Assembly: GCA_902761905.1 (NCBI GenBank)
Contig: CACWMK010000059.1
Span: 1-32,547, forward strand
Reading direction: 5' to 3'
Length of the DNA: 32,547 nt
Source: an uncultured Prevotellaceae bacterium
GTDB lineage: Bacteria > Bacteroidota > Bacteroidia > Bacteroidales > Bacteroidaceae
Below the pieces are notes generated by a model. The model did not search any database. It was not told where the DNA came from and saw only the letters and a list, made by a program, of their open reading frames with translations. Both the position numbers and the translations under genes were made by a program. This document shows positions 15,360 to 23,369 of the stretch, piece by piece (position 1 is the first letter of the stretch; each line of letters begins with the position of its first letter).

Positions 15360-15402
15360 GTAATAGATTTCTTGCAAAAAAGCACGAAATCTATTACTTT
15401 TG
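15360..15402 (+). promoter_or_regulatory. Promoter embedded in a 12-bp-arm inverted repeat
   Basis: TTG at 15372-15374, a 20-bp spacer and TACTTTTG at 15395-15402 give a consensus promoter. A perfect inverted repeat, GTAATAGATTTC (15360-15371) and GAAATCTATTAC (15386-15397), brackets the -33 element and runs into the -7 box with a 14-nt loop. No T-run follows, so an operator for a dimeric regulator is more likely than a terminator. Confidence 0.7.
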
Positions 15403-15475
15403 CACCATCCGAGTCGCGACGGAGGTAGGCGCAAGCCAACTAACAAGAATGTTGAACCATTAAAAATTAAGGATT
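15403..15475 (+). other. 73-nt transcribed leader of the TonB-like gene
   Basis: Downstream of the -7 box the leader contains the palindrome GTCGCGAC (15413-15420), a purine-rich GGAGG (about 15421-15425), a tiny possible ORF ATG-TTG-AAC-CAT-TAA (from 15450), and AAGGA about 7 nt before ATG 15476. This is an unusually good Shine-Dalgarno site for this region. No known riboswitch class is recognisable. Confidence 0.35.
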
Positions 15476-15880
15476 ATGAAGAAGTTTATCATTATGGCAC
15501 TTATGGCAGTGTTCGGTCTCACCACAGTGACCGCTCAGAAGACTGTCGTAGCCAAAAAGAATCAGAAGGTATTTGATATAGTAGAGCAGATGCCTGAATA
15601 CCCTGGAGGACAGGCAGCATTGTTCGAATTCATTAGTAAGAATGTCAAGTATCCTGAAGATGCAGTGAAAAAGAAGGTAGAGGGCAAGGTATTTGTAACC
15701 TTTGTGGTTGATACCGACGGTAAGATTACTGATGTGAGTCTGTTGAGAAAAGTGTTCCCATCGCTCGATGCCGAGGCTATCAGGGTTATATCGGCCATGC
15801 CAAACTGGATACCAGGCAAACAGAAAGGTCAGGTTGTTAGGGTAAAGTACACAGTACCAATTATGTTCCGCCTGAAATGA
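15476..15880 (+). CDS. Secreted TonB C-terminal domain protein
   Basis: 134 residues: signal peptide MKKFIIMALMAVFGLTTVTA, then directly a TonB_C domain. Visible marks are MPEYPGGQAALFEFISKNVK, YPEDA, GKVFVTFVVDTDGKITDVSL, the LDAEAIRVISAMPNWIPGKQ block, and the final VPIMFRLK. Full-length TonB has a transmembrane anchor and a Pro-rich periplasm-spanning linker; both are missing. It therefore cannot transduce energy alone and may be a free periplasmic module that binds receptor TonB boxes or peptidoglycan. Its stop overlaps the next start (ATGA, 15877-15880), so the two are translationally coupled. Confidence 0.85.
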   Translation: MKKFIIMALMAVFGLTTVTAQKTVVAKKNQKVFDIVEQMPEYPGGQAALFEFISKNVKYPEDAVKKKVEGKVFVTFVVDTDGKITDVSLLRKVFPSLDAEAIRVISAMPNWIPGKQKGQVVRVKYTVPIMFRLK

Positions 15881-17427
15881 TAAGCATAGTTTTTTTTATA
15901 TTCTCTCTCTTTATTGTGGGCTGTTCGCGAGAGCAGTCCCACAATCCCTTGCTTACCCAGGCCGAACAGATAGTGGTAGAACACCCAGACTCTGTAGTCA
16001 GAATGTTAGAACCATGCTGGGATGACTCTACCCTTTCATCAGCCGATCGTGCACTCTTTGGGTTGCTTTATACTGAGGCACTGCATCGCAGCGGATTGTC
16101 AACAGAGTCTGATTCACTGATTATGGCCAGTCAGAAGTATTACGAGCGAGAGAATGACAAGCCACGACTGGCAAGGTCCTTGCTGCACCATGCCATCGTG
16201 CTCTACAATAAGCAGCAACCCCATGAGGCCGTTTATACCATGAAGCGTGCAGAGCAGATAGCATCCGACGTAAACGACCCCATTTTCAATTGTTACCTAT
16301 ACTTTGTACTTGGTGATATCAACGACAATGTGGGCAATTATACCCAAACACTCAAATACTACAAACAAGCCCTGGCCACAGCCAGACAATGTAAAAAAGA
16401 TGAGTGGATAGTAAGGGCACTCAACAACATAGCACAGACTTTTGATATGATAGGCAAGACAGACAGTCTGCGATACTATACTGAACTGGCCAAGCCCTAT
16501 GCGCCACATACAGATGGCGAGGTGCGTGCCACATACCTTACTAATCAGGCCAGCTATCTGCTGCACCTCAACAAACGAAAGGAGGCTAAGCAACTATTGA
16601 TACGAGCACAACAAGAACTACCTACCGACAGGGCATCGATGCTACTGGCCGATGTATATCTGTGGGAGAAGGATACAGCAAGTGCAGCCCAGGAGTGGTA
16701 TCGGTTAGTCAACTCGTTCTCGCCCGATGTAAGCATCAGCTCGTATCGACAACTTGTAAACTATCTTACAGACCACGATGAGCCCACAGCAGCAGCTTAT
16801 TACAGCAGACGACTTAATGAGGTGTATCACGACCTGTATAGCCGTAGCGATGCAGCCAGCATCATCGATCTGCAGGCTCAGTTCGATGAACAACAGAATG
16901 AGCGACAGCAGTATCGCATCACCATCATGCTGCTTTCGGCCATACTATTATTGATTATCGCAACAATCGTTGGCATGTGGTGGAGTCGTAGAAGGATTGA
17001 CAAGCTAAACGCCCGCTTTGTTGAGAGTCAGATGAAATACGATCTTACTCGCGAAGAACTGACCAAGATGCGACTACAGCGCGAACGTGAGGAACGTGAG
17101 AACTCTGAACAACTAAAGGCAATAATCTCCAATCTGCATGCCTCGGCCAATAAGGGGCAGGCCGCCAGTAATGATGATATGAATGCATTGGCTCAGTGCT
17201 CATATACACTCAACCCCAATCTGCAATTGCTCTTATCGCAACTTAATGCCAAGGAACAGGATGTGTGCCTGTTAATCCGTCATAACTTCCAACCATCCGA
17301 GATAGCTACACTAACCATCTCAACCCCTCAGACCATAACCAATACCCGTGTGCGCCTGCTCAAGAAACTATTCAATGAGACAGGCGGCGCAAAGGATTTT
17401 GATTCCAAACTAAGAGCGTTTGAATGA
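15877..17427 (+). CDS. TPR lipoprotein with transmembrane segment and C-terminal HTH
   Basis: 516 residues. A lipobox-type leader (FIVGC, Cys16) precedes TPR-like helical repeats (about 30-330) outside the cytoplasm. One membrane helix follows (about 348-369, ITIMLLSAILLLIIATIVGM), then a coiled coil rich in Arg/Glu, then a C-terminal helix-turn-helix (LNAKEQDVCLLIRHNFQPSE, then IATLTISTPQTITNTRVRLL) resembling LuxR-type DNA-binding domains. It looks like a one-component membrane regulator that senses outside and binds DNA inside; this type is common in Bacteroidales but mostly uncharacterised. It is coupled to the TonB-like gene by a 4-bp overlap and ends 11 bp from the convergent GH36 gene. 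Confidence 0.82.
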   Translation: MISIVFFIFSLFIVGCSREQSHNPLLTQAEQIVVEHPDSVVRMLEPCWDDSTLSSADRALFGLLYTEALHRSGLSTESDSLIMASQKYYERENDKPRLARSLLHHAIVLYNKQQPHEAVYTMKRAEQIASDVNDPIFNCYLYFVLGDINDNVGNYTQTLKYYKQALATARQCKKDEWIVRALNNIAQTFDMIGKTDSLRYYTELAKPYAPHTDGEVRATYLTNQASYLLHLNKRKEAKQLLIRAQQELPTDRASMLLADVYLWEKDTASAAQEWYRLVNSFSPDVSISSYRQLVNYLTDHDEPTAAAYYSRRLNEVYHDLYSRSDAASIIDLQAQFDEQQNERQQYRITIMLLSAILLLIIATIVGMWWSRRRIDKLNARFVESQMKYDLTREELTKMRLQREREERENSEQLKAIISNLHASANKGQAASNDDMNALAQCSYTLNPNLQLLLSQLNAKEQDVCLLIRHNFQPSEIATLTISTPQTITNTRVRLLKKLFNETGGAKDFDSKLRAFE

Positions 17428-17438
17428 TTTAGTCAAAG

Positions 17439-19640
17439 CTACTGAGCCTCGAGCAATAGTACACGACTGCTCCAATCGTTCTTCTTGCTCCACTCTGGCT
17501 CGTTGCGATAAGGCATCTCGAGTCCGTGGTTCATCAGGTACGCACCACTGAATACCTTGCCCTCAACATCCATAGGTCGCAGGTCGATACGATTAAGCTC
17601 GTGCACCTTATAATTCTTGTTGGCATCAAGACCAGCCATCTTTACTCGTGGCAGATGTTCGTTCTGGAACGACTCCGTCTTCCACCAGAAGAACACACTC
17701 TTCGACTTCTGCTCGTTGACGTACATAAGCGATGCAAGACCCAACTTGTCGTAAGGCGACACCAGACGATACAGGTCGCCAAACTGCACTATAGGACGAA
17801 TCTGCTTATACTCAGCAATAGCCTTACGACACAGGTTCTTCTCGTCGTCGGTCATGTTCTTTGGCTGAATTTCCATACCCAGTCTACCGCTCATAGCCAC
17901 ATCGATACGATACTTCATGGCTGTGGTACGGAAAACTGTGTGGTTAGGAGTAGCAGAGATGTGCGAGGCCATAGCGATGGCAGGGAAGAAATAGCTGGTT
18001 CCCCACTGCATATAGATGCGCTGCAGAGCATCAGTATTATCACTGACCCAGAACTCATCAAAGTATGGCAGTACTCCCCAGTTGGCACGACCACCACCAG
18101 AGGCACAAGCCTGAATAGTAAGGTCAGGATACTTGGCACGTATGCGCTGGCAAGTCTTTTCCAGACCACGATGATACTCTATATAGAGATGACTCTGATC
18201 GTTCATAGTGAGATACTGCGAACCATGATTCAATATAGGCATATTGGCATCCCACTTGATGTAATCTATCTCTGGGTACTTGGTCATCAGATTGTCTACA
18301 ACAGAGAACACGAAGTCCTGTACCTTAGGATTACCCATATCCAATATAAGCTGAGTGCCGCCACGGCCCTGAACAGGAGCACGATTAGGAGCTTTGATTA
18401 TCCAGTCAGGATGTGCATCATATAGTTCTGATACAGAGTTCGTCATCTCTGGTTCAATCCAGATACCAAACTTTATGCCGTGCTTCTTTGCATCACGCAG
18501 CAGTCCCTCTATGCCCTCTGGCAACTTGTTCTTATCTACCACCCAGTCGCCAAGAGATGAGTTATCAGTCTTGCGTGGGTACTTATCGCCAAACCATCCA
18601 TCGTCCATCACAAAGAGTTCGCCACCCATCGAGGCGATGTCACCCATCATCTGATCCATGCCCTGCTGGTTGATGTCGAAGTAAACACCCTCCCACGAGT
18701 TGAGCAATATCTTACGCTCCTTATCGCCATGAGCCAGCATATACTTGCGGCCCCACTTATGGAAGTTGCGCGACACACCAGAAAGACCACACTTAGAGAA
18801 GCTGAATGCTACCTTTGGAGTGGTGAATGTCTCACCTTTCTTAAGATGATATGCAGAGTTATCAGGATTGATACCAGCAAAGAAATAGTGATACTCTGTA
18901 TCATCTGTCTCCACCTTAAGCTGATAATTACCTGAGTAGCAGAGTGCTGCACCTATCACATCGCCACAGTTCTCCTGTCCCTTGCCGTCAAGCGAGAACA
19001 TCACTTCGGCATGGTCGGTATGCGAGTTGCGAGCTCCATCCTTATTCTTTATTACCTTCTCGCCTGGCAGTATAGGCTCCTCTACAAGTCGAGCCTCGTT
19101 GGCCCATGAGCCATAGAAGTGCGATAGCCATACATTGCCCCTGCGAATAGGCAGAGAGCAAGAGGCAAACTGAGTAAGCGTAACCGACTTCTTCTCACCA
19201 TTCTGTATCTCAGTCCATGTCTCGATGATATCTTCGTTGAAATAAGCCTTATAGCAAAGATCGACAGTCACAGGATATACAGGATCTTTCAATCGGATAC
19301 GAACCTCGCGATTTCCCTGCGCATCAGCCTCAACCTCGTCTACATAGTCAGCAAAGAGCTCTGTCGACATGTTGCCATCTGCATGAGTAATGGCAATGGC
19401 AGCCTCAGCAGGACAGTTCATGCCGTAAGCTGGATAGGCATCCATACGACCATTGCGAGGGGCCTGGAGATTTGCCAAATCAAACGCACTAAGCTTGGTG
19501 CCATAATATACGTACTGTGGCTGCTTGTTGCCCTCTACGTTGAGCACCATTGTTGAGTTTTTGGTCTGTATCACCACCTGTTCAGCCCTTGTGATAGAGG
19601 CAGAAATCAGGAGTAATACCATAAAAAGATACTTCTTCAT
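17439..19640 (-). CDS. GH36 alpha-galactosidase, secreted
   Basis: 733 residues from MKKYLFMVLLLISASITRA, a signal peptide. The GH36 barrel is clear: MDDGWFGDKYPRKTDNSSLG, DWVVDKNKLPEGIEGL, FGIWIEPEMTN, nucleophile Asp464 in IDYIKWDANM, and acid/base Asp534 in FWVSDNTDA. It hydrolyses terminal alpha-1,6-galactose from raffinose-type sugars or galactomannan; a periplasmic location is likely. The ORF can be extended to ATG 19652 (MYPN), but Met5 gives the standard signal peptide. The promoter is at 19678-19708 on the minus strand. Confidence 0.92.
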   Translation of the reverse strand: MKKYLFMVLLLISASITRAEQVVIQTKNSTMVLNVEGNKQPQYVYYGTKLSAFDLANLQAPRNGRMDAYPAYGMNCPAEAAIAITHADGNMSTELFADYVDEVEADAQGNREVRIRLKDPVYPVTVDLCYKAYFNEDIIETWTEIQNGEKKSVTLTQFASCSLPIRRGNVWLSHFYGSWANEARLVEEPILPGEKVIKNKDGARNSHTDHAEVMFSLDGKGQENCGDVIGAALCYSGNYQLKVETDDTEYHYFFAGINPDNSAYHLKKGETFTTPKVAFSFSKCGLSGVSRNFHKWGRKYMLAHGDKERKILLNSWEGVYFDINQQGMDQMMGDIASMGGELFVMDDGWFGDKYPRKTDNSSLGDWVVDKNKLPEGIEGLLRDAKKHGIKFGIWIEPEMTNSVSELYDAHPDWIIKAPNRAPVQGRGGTQLILDMGNPKVQDFVFSVVDNLMTKYPEIDYIKWDANMPILNHGSQYLTMNDQSHLYIEYHRGLEKTCQRIRAKYPDLTIQACASGGGRANWGVLPYFDEFWVSDNTDALQRIYMQWGTSYFFPAIAMASHISATPNHTVFRTTAMKYRIDVAMSGRLGMEIQPKNMTDDEKNLCRKAIAEYKQIRPIVQFGDLYRLVSPYDKLGLASLMYVNEQKSKSVFFWWKTESFQNEHLPRVKMAGLDANKNYKVHELNRIDLRPMDVEGKVFSGAYLMNHGLEMPYRNEPEWSKKNDWSSRVLLLEAQ

Positions 19641-19677
19641 GTTAGGATACATTTTAGTTATTATTTGATTCTGTGCG

Positions 19678-19708
19678 CAAAGATAGAGAAAAATTTGGTT
19701 ATCTCAAA
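19678..19708 (-). promoter_or_regulatory. Promoter of the GH36 gene
   Basis: On the minus strand TTTG (plus 19705-19708), a 19-bp spacer and TATCTTTG (plus 19678-19685) fit the Bacteroidetes consensus. It overlaps the divergent mntP promoter, so the two may interfere with each other. Confidence 0.7.
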
Positions 19709-19725
19709 AAAAAGTTGTTATTTTG
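19694..19725 (+). promoter_or_regulatory. Promoter of mntP
   Basis: TTTG at 19694-19697, a 20-bp spacer and TTATTTTG at 19718-19725 (one mismatch to TAnnTTTG). It intertwines with the GH36 promoter on the other strand. No yybP-ykoY-type manganese riboswitch is visible in the short leader. Confidence 0.55.
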
Positions 19726-19762
19726 CAGGCCAAAGTGTAAGAAAGAGCAAAATAAGTACATC

Positions 19763-20338
19763 ATGAACTTGCTGGATATCTGGATGTTGGCCGTTGCATT
19801 GGCTATGGATTGCTTCACAGTTTCGATTGTGAGTGGGGTAATAGTACGCAAATGGCTGTGGGGCATGATTCTACGTATGGCTTTCTTGTTTGGACTTTTC
19901 CAAGCTGCAATGCCACTTATGGGATGGCTTGCTACCAACCATTTCAGCGAGCAACTCGAAGCTGTCGACCATTGGATTGCTTTTGGTCTGTTGGCCTTTA
20001 TCGGCGGAAAGATGGTACGCGAATCGTTTGGTCCTGAAGAGGAAAAGCAGTTCAATCCACAAAATCTTAATACTCAACTATTACTGGCTGTAGCAACTAG
20101 CATCGATGCCCTAGCCATCGGCATATCCTTTGCTTGTACTGGCTACAGGGCTATTGAGCAGATAGTATATCCCCTCATCGTAATCGGCATTGTATCCTTT
20201 CTGTTCAGCCTGTTTGGCTATCGCCTTGGCGTAAGGTTTGGCAAGTCTATAGCACGAAAACTTAAGCCTGAGCTCCTAGGCGGCATAATACTGATAGTAA
20301 TTGGTATAAAAATACTGATTACCCACCTGACGGAATAA
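19763..20338 (+). CDS. mntP: Manganese efflux pump MntP
   Basis: 191 residues with six predicted membrane helices in two inverted halves. The paired motifs carry membrane Asp residues: ALAMDCFTVSIVSG near the start and ATSIDALAIGISFACTGY in the second half. They match the MntP/YebN family, which exports Mn2+ across the inner membrane. Start ATG 19763 (MNLLDIWMLAVALAMD) is chosen because an extension to 19673 would run through the promoter. The gene stands alone: the next gene has its own promoter. Confidence 0.9.
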   Translation: MNLLDIWMLAVALAMDCFTVSIVSGVIVRKWLWGMILRMAFLFGLFQAAMPLMGWLATNHFSEQLEAVDHWIAFGLLAFIGGKMVRESFGPEEEKQFNPQNLNTQLLLAVATSIDALAIGISFACTGYRAIEQIVYPLIVIGIVSFLFSLFGYRLGVRFGKSIARKLKPELLGGIILIVIGIKILITHLTE

Positions 20339-20371
20339 TATAAATAGGTAAAAAGCAAAAAAAATCCCGTT

Positions 20372-20405
20372 TTTGTTTTCGTTTTCAAACTTTTTTATAT
20401 CTTTG
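20372..20405 (+). promoter_or_regulatory. Promoter giving a near-leaderless btuD-like mRNA
   Basis: TATCTTTG (20398-20405) is a perfect -7 box, with TTTG at 20372-20375 (22-bp spacer). The first ATG (20410) is 4 nt past the box, so transcription would begin at about the start codon. An in-frame ATG at 20419 would leave a leader of about 10 nt. Confidence 0.65.
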
Positions 20406-20409
20406 CACC

Positions 20410-21207
20410 ATGAAGACGATGGGCGAGAAGATAGAGCTGCATAATCTCAGCATTGGCTACCAGACAAAACACGGCGTAAAAACTGTGGCGACAAGCATCA
20501 GCGGCACCATCAATAGTGGCGAACTTACATGCCTGCTTGGAGCCAACGGCGTAGGAAAATCTACACTACTCAGGACTCTCTCTTCGTTTCAACCCAAAAC
20601 AGGTGGCGAGATACTGCTGCAAGGTCGCGAACTATCTGAATACAGCGACAAACAGCTGAGCCGACTGATAGGAGTGGTGCTTACAGAGAAGCCCGATGTG
20701 AGAAACATGACAGTTCGCGAACTGGTAAGTCTGGGCCGATCGCCCTACACTGGGTTCTGGGGCACATATTCCAAGGACGATCTACAAGTGGTAGACGAAG
20801 CTATTGCGATGGTAGGCATCGAAGCGCTGAGCAGGCGTATGGTTCACACCCTGAGCGATGGCGAACGACAGAAGGTAATGATAGCCAAGGCGCTGGCACA
20901 ACAGACACCAGTAATATACCTGGACGAGCCAACAGCTTTTCTGGACTATCCAAGCAAGGTTGAGGTGCTGCAACTGCTAAGCCGAATCAGTCGCGAGGCT
21001 GATAAAATCATATTTCTGTCCACACACGATGTAGAGCTAGCCCTGCAAATGGCCGACACCATCTGGCTGATGACCAGTGGTGAGCAGATGGCCATAGGAT
21101 CACCCAGGGCATTGGCAGAGCAAGGAGCATTAGGACGATTTATCGAACGAGACGGAATAGCCTTCGACTCTGAGACGATGGCAATAAAAGTAACAAAGAT
21201 GATTTAA
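20410..21207 (+). CDS. btuD: ABC transporter ATPase of the cobalamin/iron-siderophore type (BtuD-like)
   Basis: 265 residues with Walker A GANGVGKS (44-51), signature LSDGERQK (148-155), Walker B VIYLDEP (168-174) and switch His206 in STHD. The FecCD/BtuC partner type is shown by the FhuC/BtuD-like layout (MTVRELVSLGRSPYTGFWGT). It should power import of corrinoid or a siderophore through an inner-membrane permease. The neighbouring cobD-like gene and facing btu operon favour cobalamin. The permease (BtuC) is not in the window. The start may be 20410 or the in-frame ATG at 20419; both leave almost no leader. Confidence 0.82.
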   Translation: MKTMGEKIELHNLSIGYQTKHGVKTVATSISGTINSGELTCLLGANGVGKSTLLRTLSSFQPKTGGEILLQGRELSEYSDKQLSRLIGVVLTEKPDVRNMTVRELVSLGRSPYTGFWGTYSKDDLQVVDEAIAMVGIEALSRRMVHTLSDGERQKVMIAKALAQQTPVIYLDEPTAFLDYPSKVEVLQLLSRISREADKIIFLSTHDVELALQMADTIWLMTSGEQMAIGSPRALAEQGALGRFIERDGIAFDSETMAIKVTKMI

Positions 21208-21220
21208 TCTATTAAGTTAT

Positions 21221-22255
21221 ATGATATACGGGCACGGTGATGAGATTTACCGCTATGGCGACAAGGTAAAGATTAACTTCAGTTCGAATGTGTATAGTCA
21301 GGCTGACTACACAGAGCTGAAGGAGCACCTGATGCAGCACTTTGATGTTGTAGCCCACTACCCAGAGCCCGATGCCCATACGCTAGAGTGCATGATAGCC
21401 AAGAAACTAGGCGTAAAAGAGAACACCGTGATGGTTACTGGTGGTGCCAACGAGGCTATATATCTCATCGCTCAACTCTATAAGGGATGGTCATCTATTA
21501 TTCCTCATCCCACATTCAGCGAATACGAAGATGCCTGCAGAATATTTAATCACGTAATATCGTATGATGTAAAAGACGAGTTCGACGTATTGCCCAAAGA
21601 CCGCATCTACTGGATATGCAATCCTAACAACCCTACAGGCAACGTGCTGGTGAAAGGGATGTTGAATCACATCGTAAGAAAACACCCTCGCTATCTATAT
21701 GTTATCGATCAGTCGTATGCCGACTATACACTGGCACCAATGCTTGACCCTAAGGAGATGACCGATGTGTTCAATCTGATGCTGGTACACTCGCTATCTA
21801 AGAAATACTGCATACCAGGGCTCCGCTTGGGTTATATCGTAGCTTCGCCTATTATAATAGGCAGACTCAAGCATATACGTCAGCCTTGGACCATCAATGC
21901 TATGGCTATCGAAGCAGGAAAATACCTTATCGAAAATGATGTCCAGATGATTCCTGACCTTAAGGGCTATCTTACTGAGGCCCAAAGACTACGACAGAAC
22001 CTGAGCGCAATCGATGGACTGAAGGTAATGAAGACCGACACCAACTTTATGCTGGTAAGTATAGCCAAGGGCACATCATTGGAACTGAAAAAATGGCTGC
22101 TCGACAACTACGGCATACTGATTCGCGATGCATCCAACATACGTGGACTGGACGATAACTACTTCCGTGTGACAGCCCAGACACCTGAAGAGGATGACCA
22201 ACTTGTCGAGGCTATCACAGAATATGTAGAGCATCTTACTGAGGTCAGCGACTAA
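21221..22255 (+). CDS. cobD: CobD-like threonine-phosphate decarboxylase (PLP aminotransferase fold I)
   Basis: 344 residues of the HisC/CobD class. The start MIYGHGDEIYRYGDKVKINF is like CobD proteins (HG..IY pattern and FSSNV). PLP-site motifs include GGANEAIYLIA, CNPNNPTGNVL, DQSYADY and SLSKKYCIPGLRLGY with Lys194 as the likely Schiff-base lysine. CobD makes (R)-1-amino-2-propanol O-phosphate for the cobalamin nucleotide loop; a HisC-type role cannot be wholly excluded. It sits 13 nt after the btuD-like gene and overlaps the convergent btuF-like gene by 11 bp, so salvage/assembly and uptake genes face each other. Confidence 0.8.
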   Translation: MIYGHGDEIYRYGDKVKINFSSNVYSQADYTELKEHLMQHFDVVAHYPEPDAHTLECMIAKKLGVKENTVMVTGGANEAIYLIAQLYKGWSSIIPHPTFSEYEDACRIFNHVISYDVKDEFDVLPKDRIYWICNPNNPTGNVLVKGMLNHIVRKHPRYLYVIDQSYADYTLAPMLDPKEMTDVFNLMLVHSLSKKYCIPGLRLGYIVASPIIIGRLKHIRQPWTINAMAIEAGKYLIENDVQMIPDLKGYLTEAQRLRQNLSAIDGLKVMKTDTNFMLVSIAKGTSLELKKWLLDNYGILIRDASNIRGLDDNYFRVTAQTPEEDDQLVEAITEYVEHLTEVSD

Positions 22256-23369
22256 CCTTTTTATAATAACGCAAAGGTGCCAATCCCTCTATCTCTGGGT
22301 GGAAAATCTGAATAAAATCGTTTAACAGCCTTTCTGGATGGAATGGCGACTCCTCGTAGAACGGCGATCGTTCTACATCGCAGCCGTATGCATTCGCATT
22401 TTTGTAGGCAGCAAACTGGTTGTAGCCATGATGTTCGCTTGTAAGTTCATCGTAGGTAATGTCGTGGTTGCTACTGTATCTGAAGAGCCACACATCCGAC
22501 TCGCCAGCTCGCTCCAATACTGTCTCGAATGGCAATGATATCGATCCGCTATGCTCATCATCAGCCCATGGATACACTCCGTTGGCATCCTTTATCATCT
22601 GACCGATAGTACTCTTACCACCAGGAACATACCACACACTGCCTGTCACCTTATCTACCAGCACCGTTGGCTTGGTCTTAGCCTTGGCTGCCATTGCCTT
22701 GAGTTGATGATAGTGGGTATCAACAGACCTGAACAGACTGTCAGCTCGCTGTTCGCAACCAAACAGCATACCATAGAATCGCAGCCATTCAGCTCTGGCC
22801 AATGGCGACGACTCCATATAGTCGGCACATTCTACTATAGGGATGTCGATATCCTCGAGTTTGCCATATCCACCACTATTCTCGAATGGCGACAGGAACA
22901 AGGCATCTGGATGTTCGTCGATAATCTTTTCGATCACAGGACTCATGCCATCGCCCACATCAGTAATCTTGCCTTTGGCTACCTGGTCCTGAATCCAAGG
23001 TATTTTGATATACTTCAAATCAGCCACGCCTGATATGCAGTCCTGACGACCAAACTCCATCAGCATAGCACAGTGCACGGTGGTAAACATCACAGCGCGC
23101 TTCAATGGTGTGCGGATAATGGTTCCGCTAGGTATATGGTTGGGGATATCCTTATCAGAAGGCACCAGCACATAGCGATGCAGAGTCATACCCTCCTTCC
23201 AAGGATTTTTGATAGTAGCCACAGCATAGCCATCACATCTAACTACACTAATCTGCGTGGCATACTTAAAAGCGACAGTATCGCCCCCAGCCTGCAAGGA
23301 AGATGTCTTGTGTCCTCCCTTACAGCCTGCGAACAATACTGCCAGTATTATTAGTTTAAAGTATTTCAT
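22245..23369 (-). CDS. btuF: Periplasmic corrinoid-binding lipoprotein of ABC transporter (BtuF-like)
   Basis: 374 residues with lipobox FAGC (Cys16). It has the two-lobe helical-backbone binding-protein pattern: KRAVMFTTVHCAMLMEFGRQ then DCISGVADL, DEHPDALFLSPFENSG, DIPIVECADYMESSPLARAE then WLRFYG, and the second-lobe TKPTVLVDKVTGSVWYVPGG. It should carry vitamin B12 from the outer-membrane receptor to the inner-membrane ABC transporter. The stop of the DUF4465 gene overlaps its start (TAATG), so it is the last cistron of the riboswitch-controlled btu operon. Substrate is inferred from the operon. Confidence 0.85.
   Translation of the reverse strand: MKYFKLIILAVLFAGCKGGHKTSSLQAGGDTVAFKYATQISVVRCDGYAVATIKNPWKEGMTLHRYVLVPSDKDIPNHIPSGTIIRTPLKRAVMFTTVHCAMLMEFGRQDCISGVADLKYIKIPWIQDQVAKGKITDVGDGMSPVIEKIIDEHPDALFLSPFENSGGYGKLEDIDIPIVECADYMESSPLARAEWLRFYGMLFGCEQRADSLFRSVDTHYHQLKAMAAKAKTKPTVLVDKVTGSVWYVPGGKSTIGQMIKDANGVYPWADDEHSGSISLPFETVLERAGESDVWLFRYSSNHDITYDELTSEHHGYNQFAAYKNANAYGCDVERSPFYEESPFHPERLLNDFIQIFHPEIEGLAPLRYYKKVSR

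Noticed and set aside
19673-19762. 30-codon N-terminal extension of MntP
   Set aside because: It runs through both divergent promoters, and MntP proteins begin at the MNLLDIWMLAVALAMD helix.
19726-19762. Manganese riboswitch before mntP
   Set aside because: The leader is only about 35 nt, too short for a yybP-ykoY aptamer.
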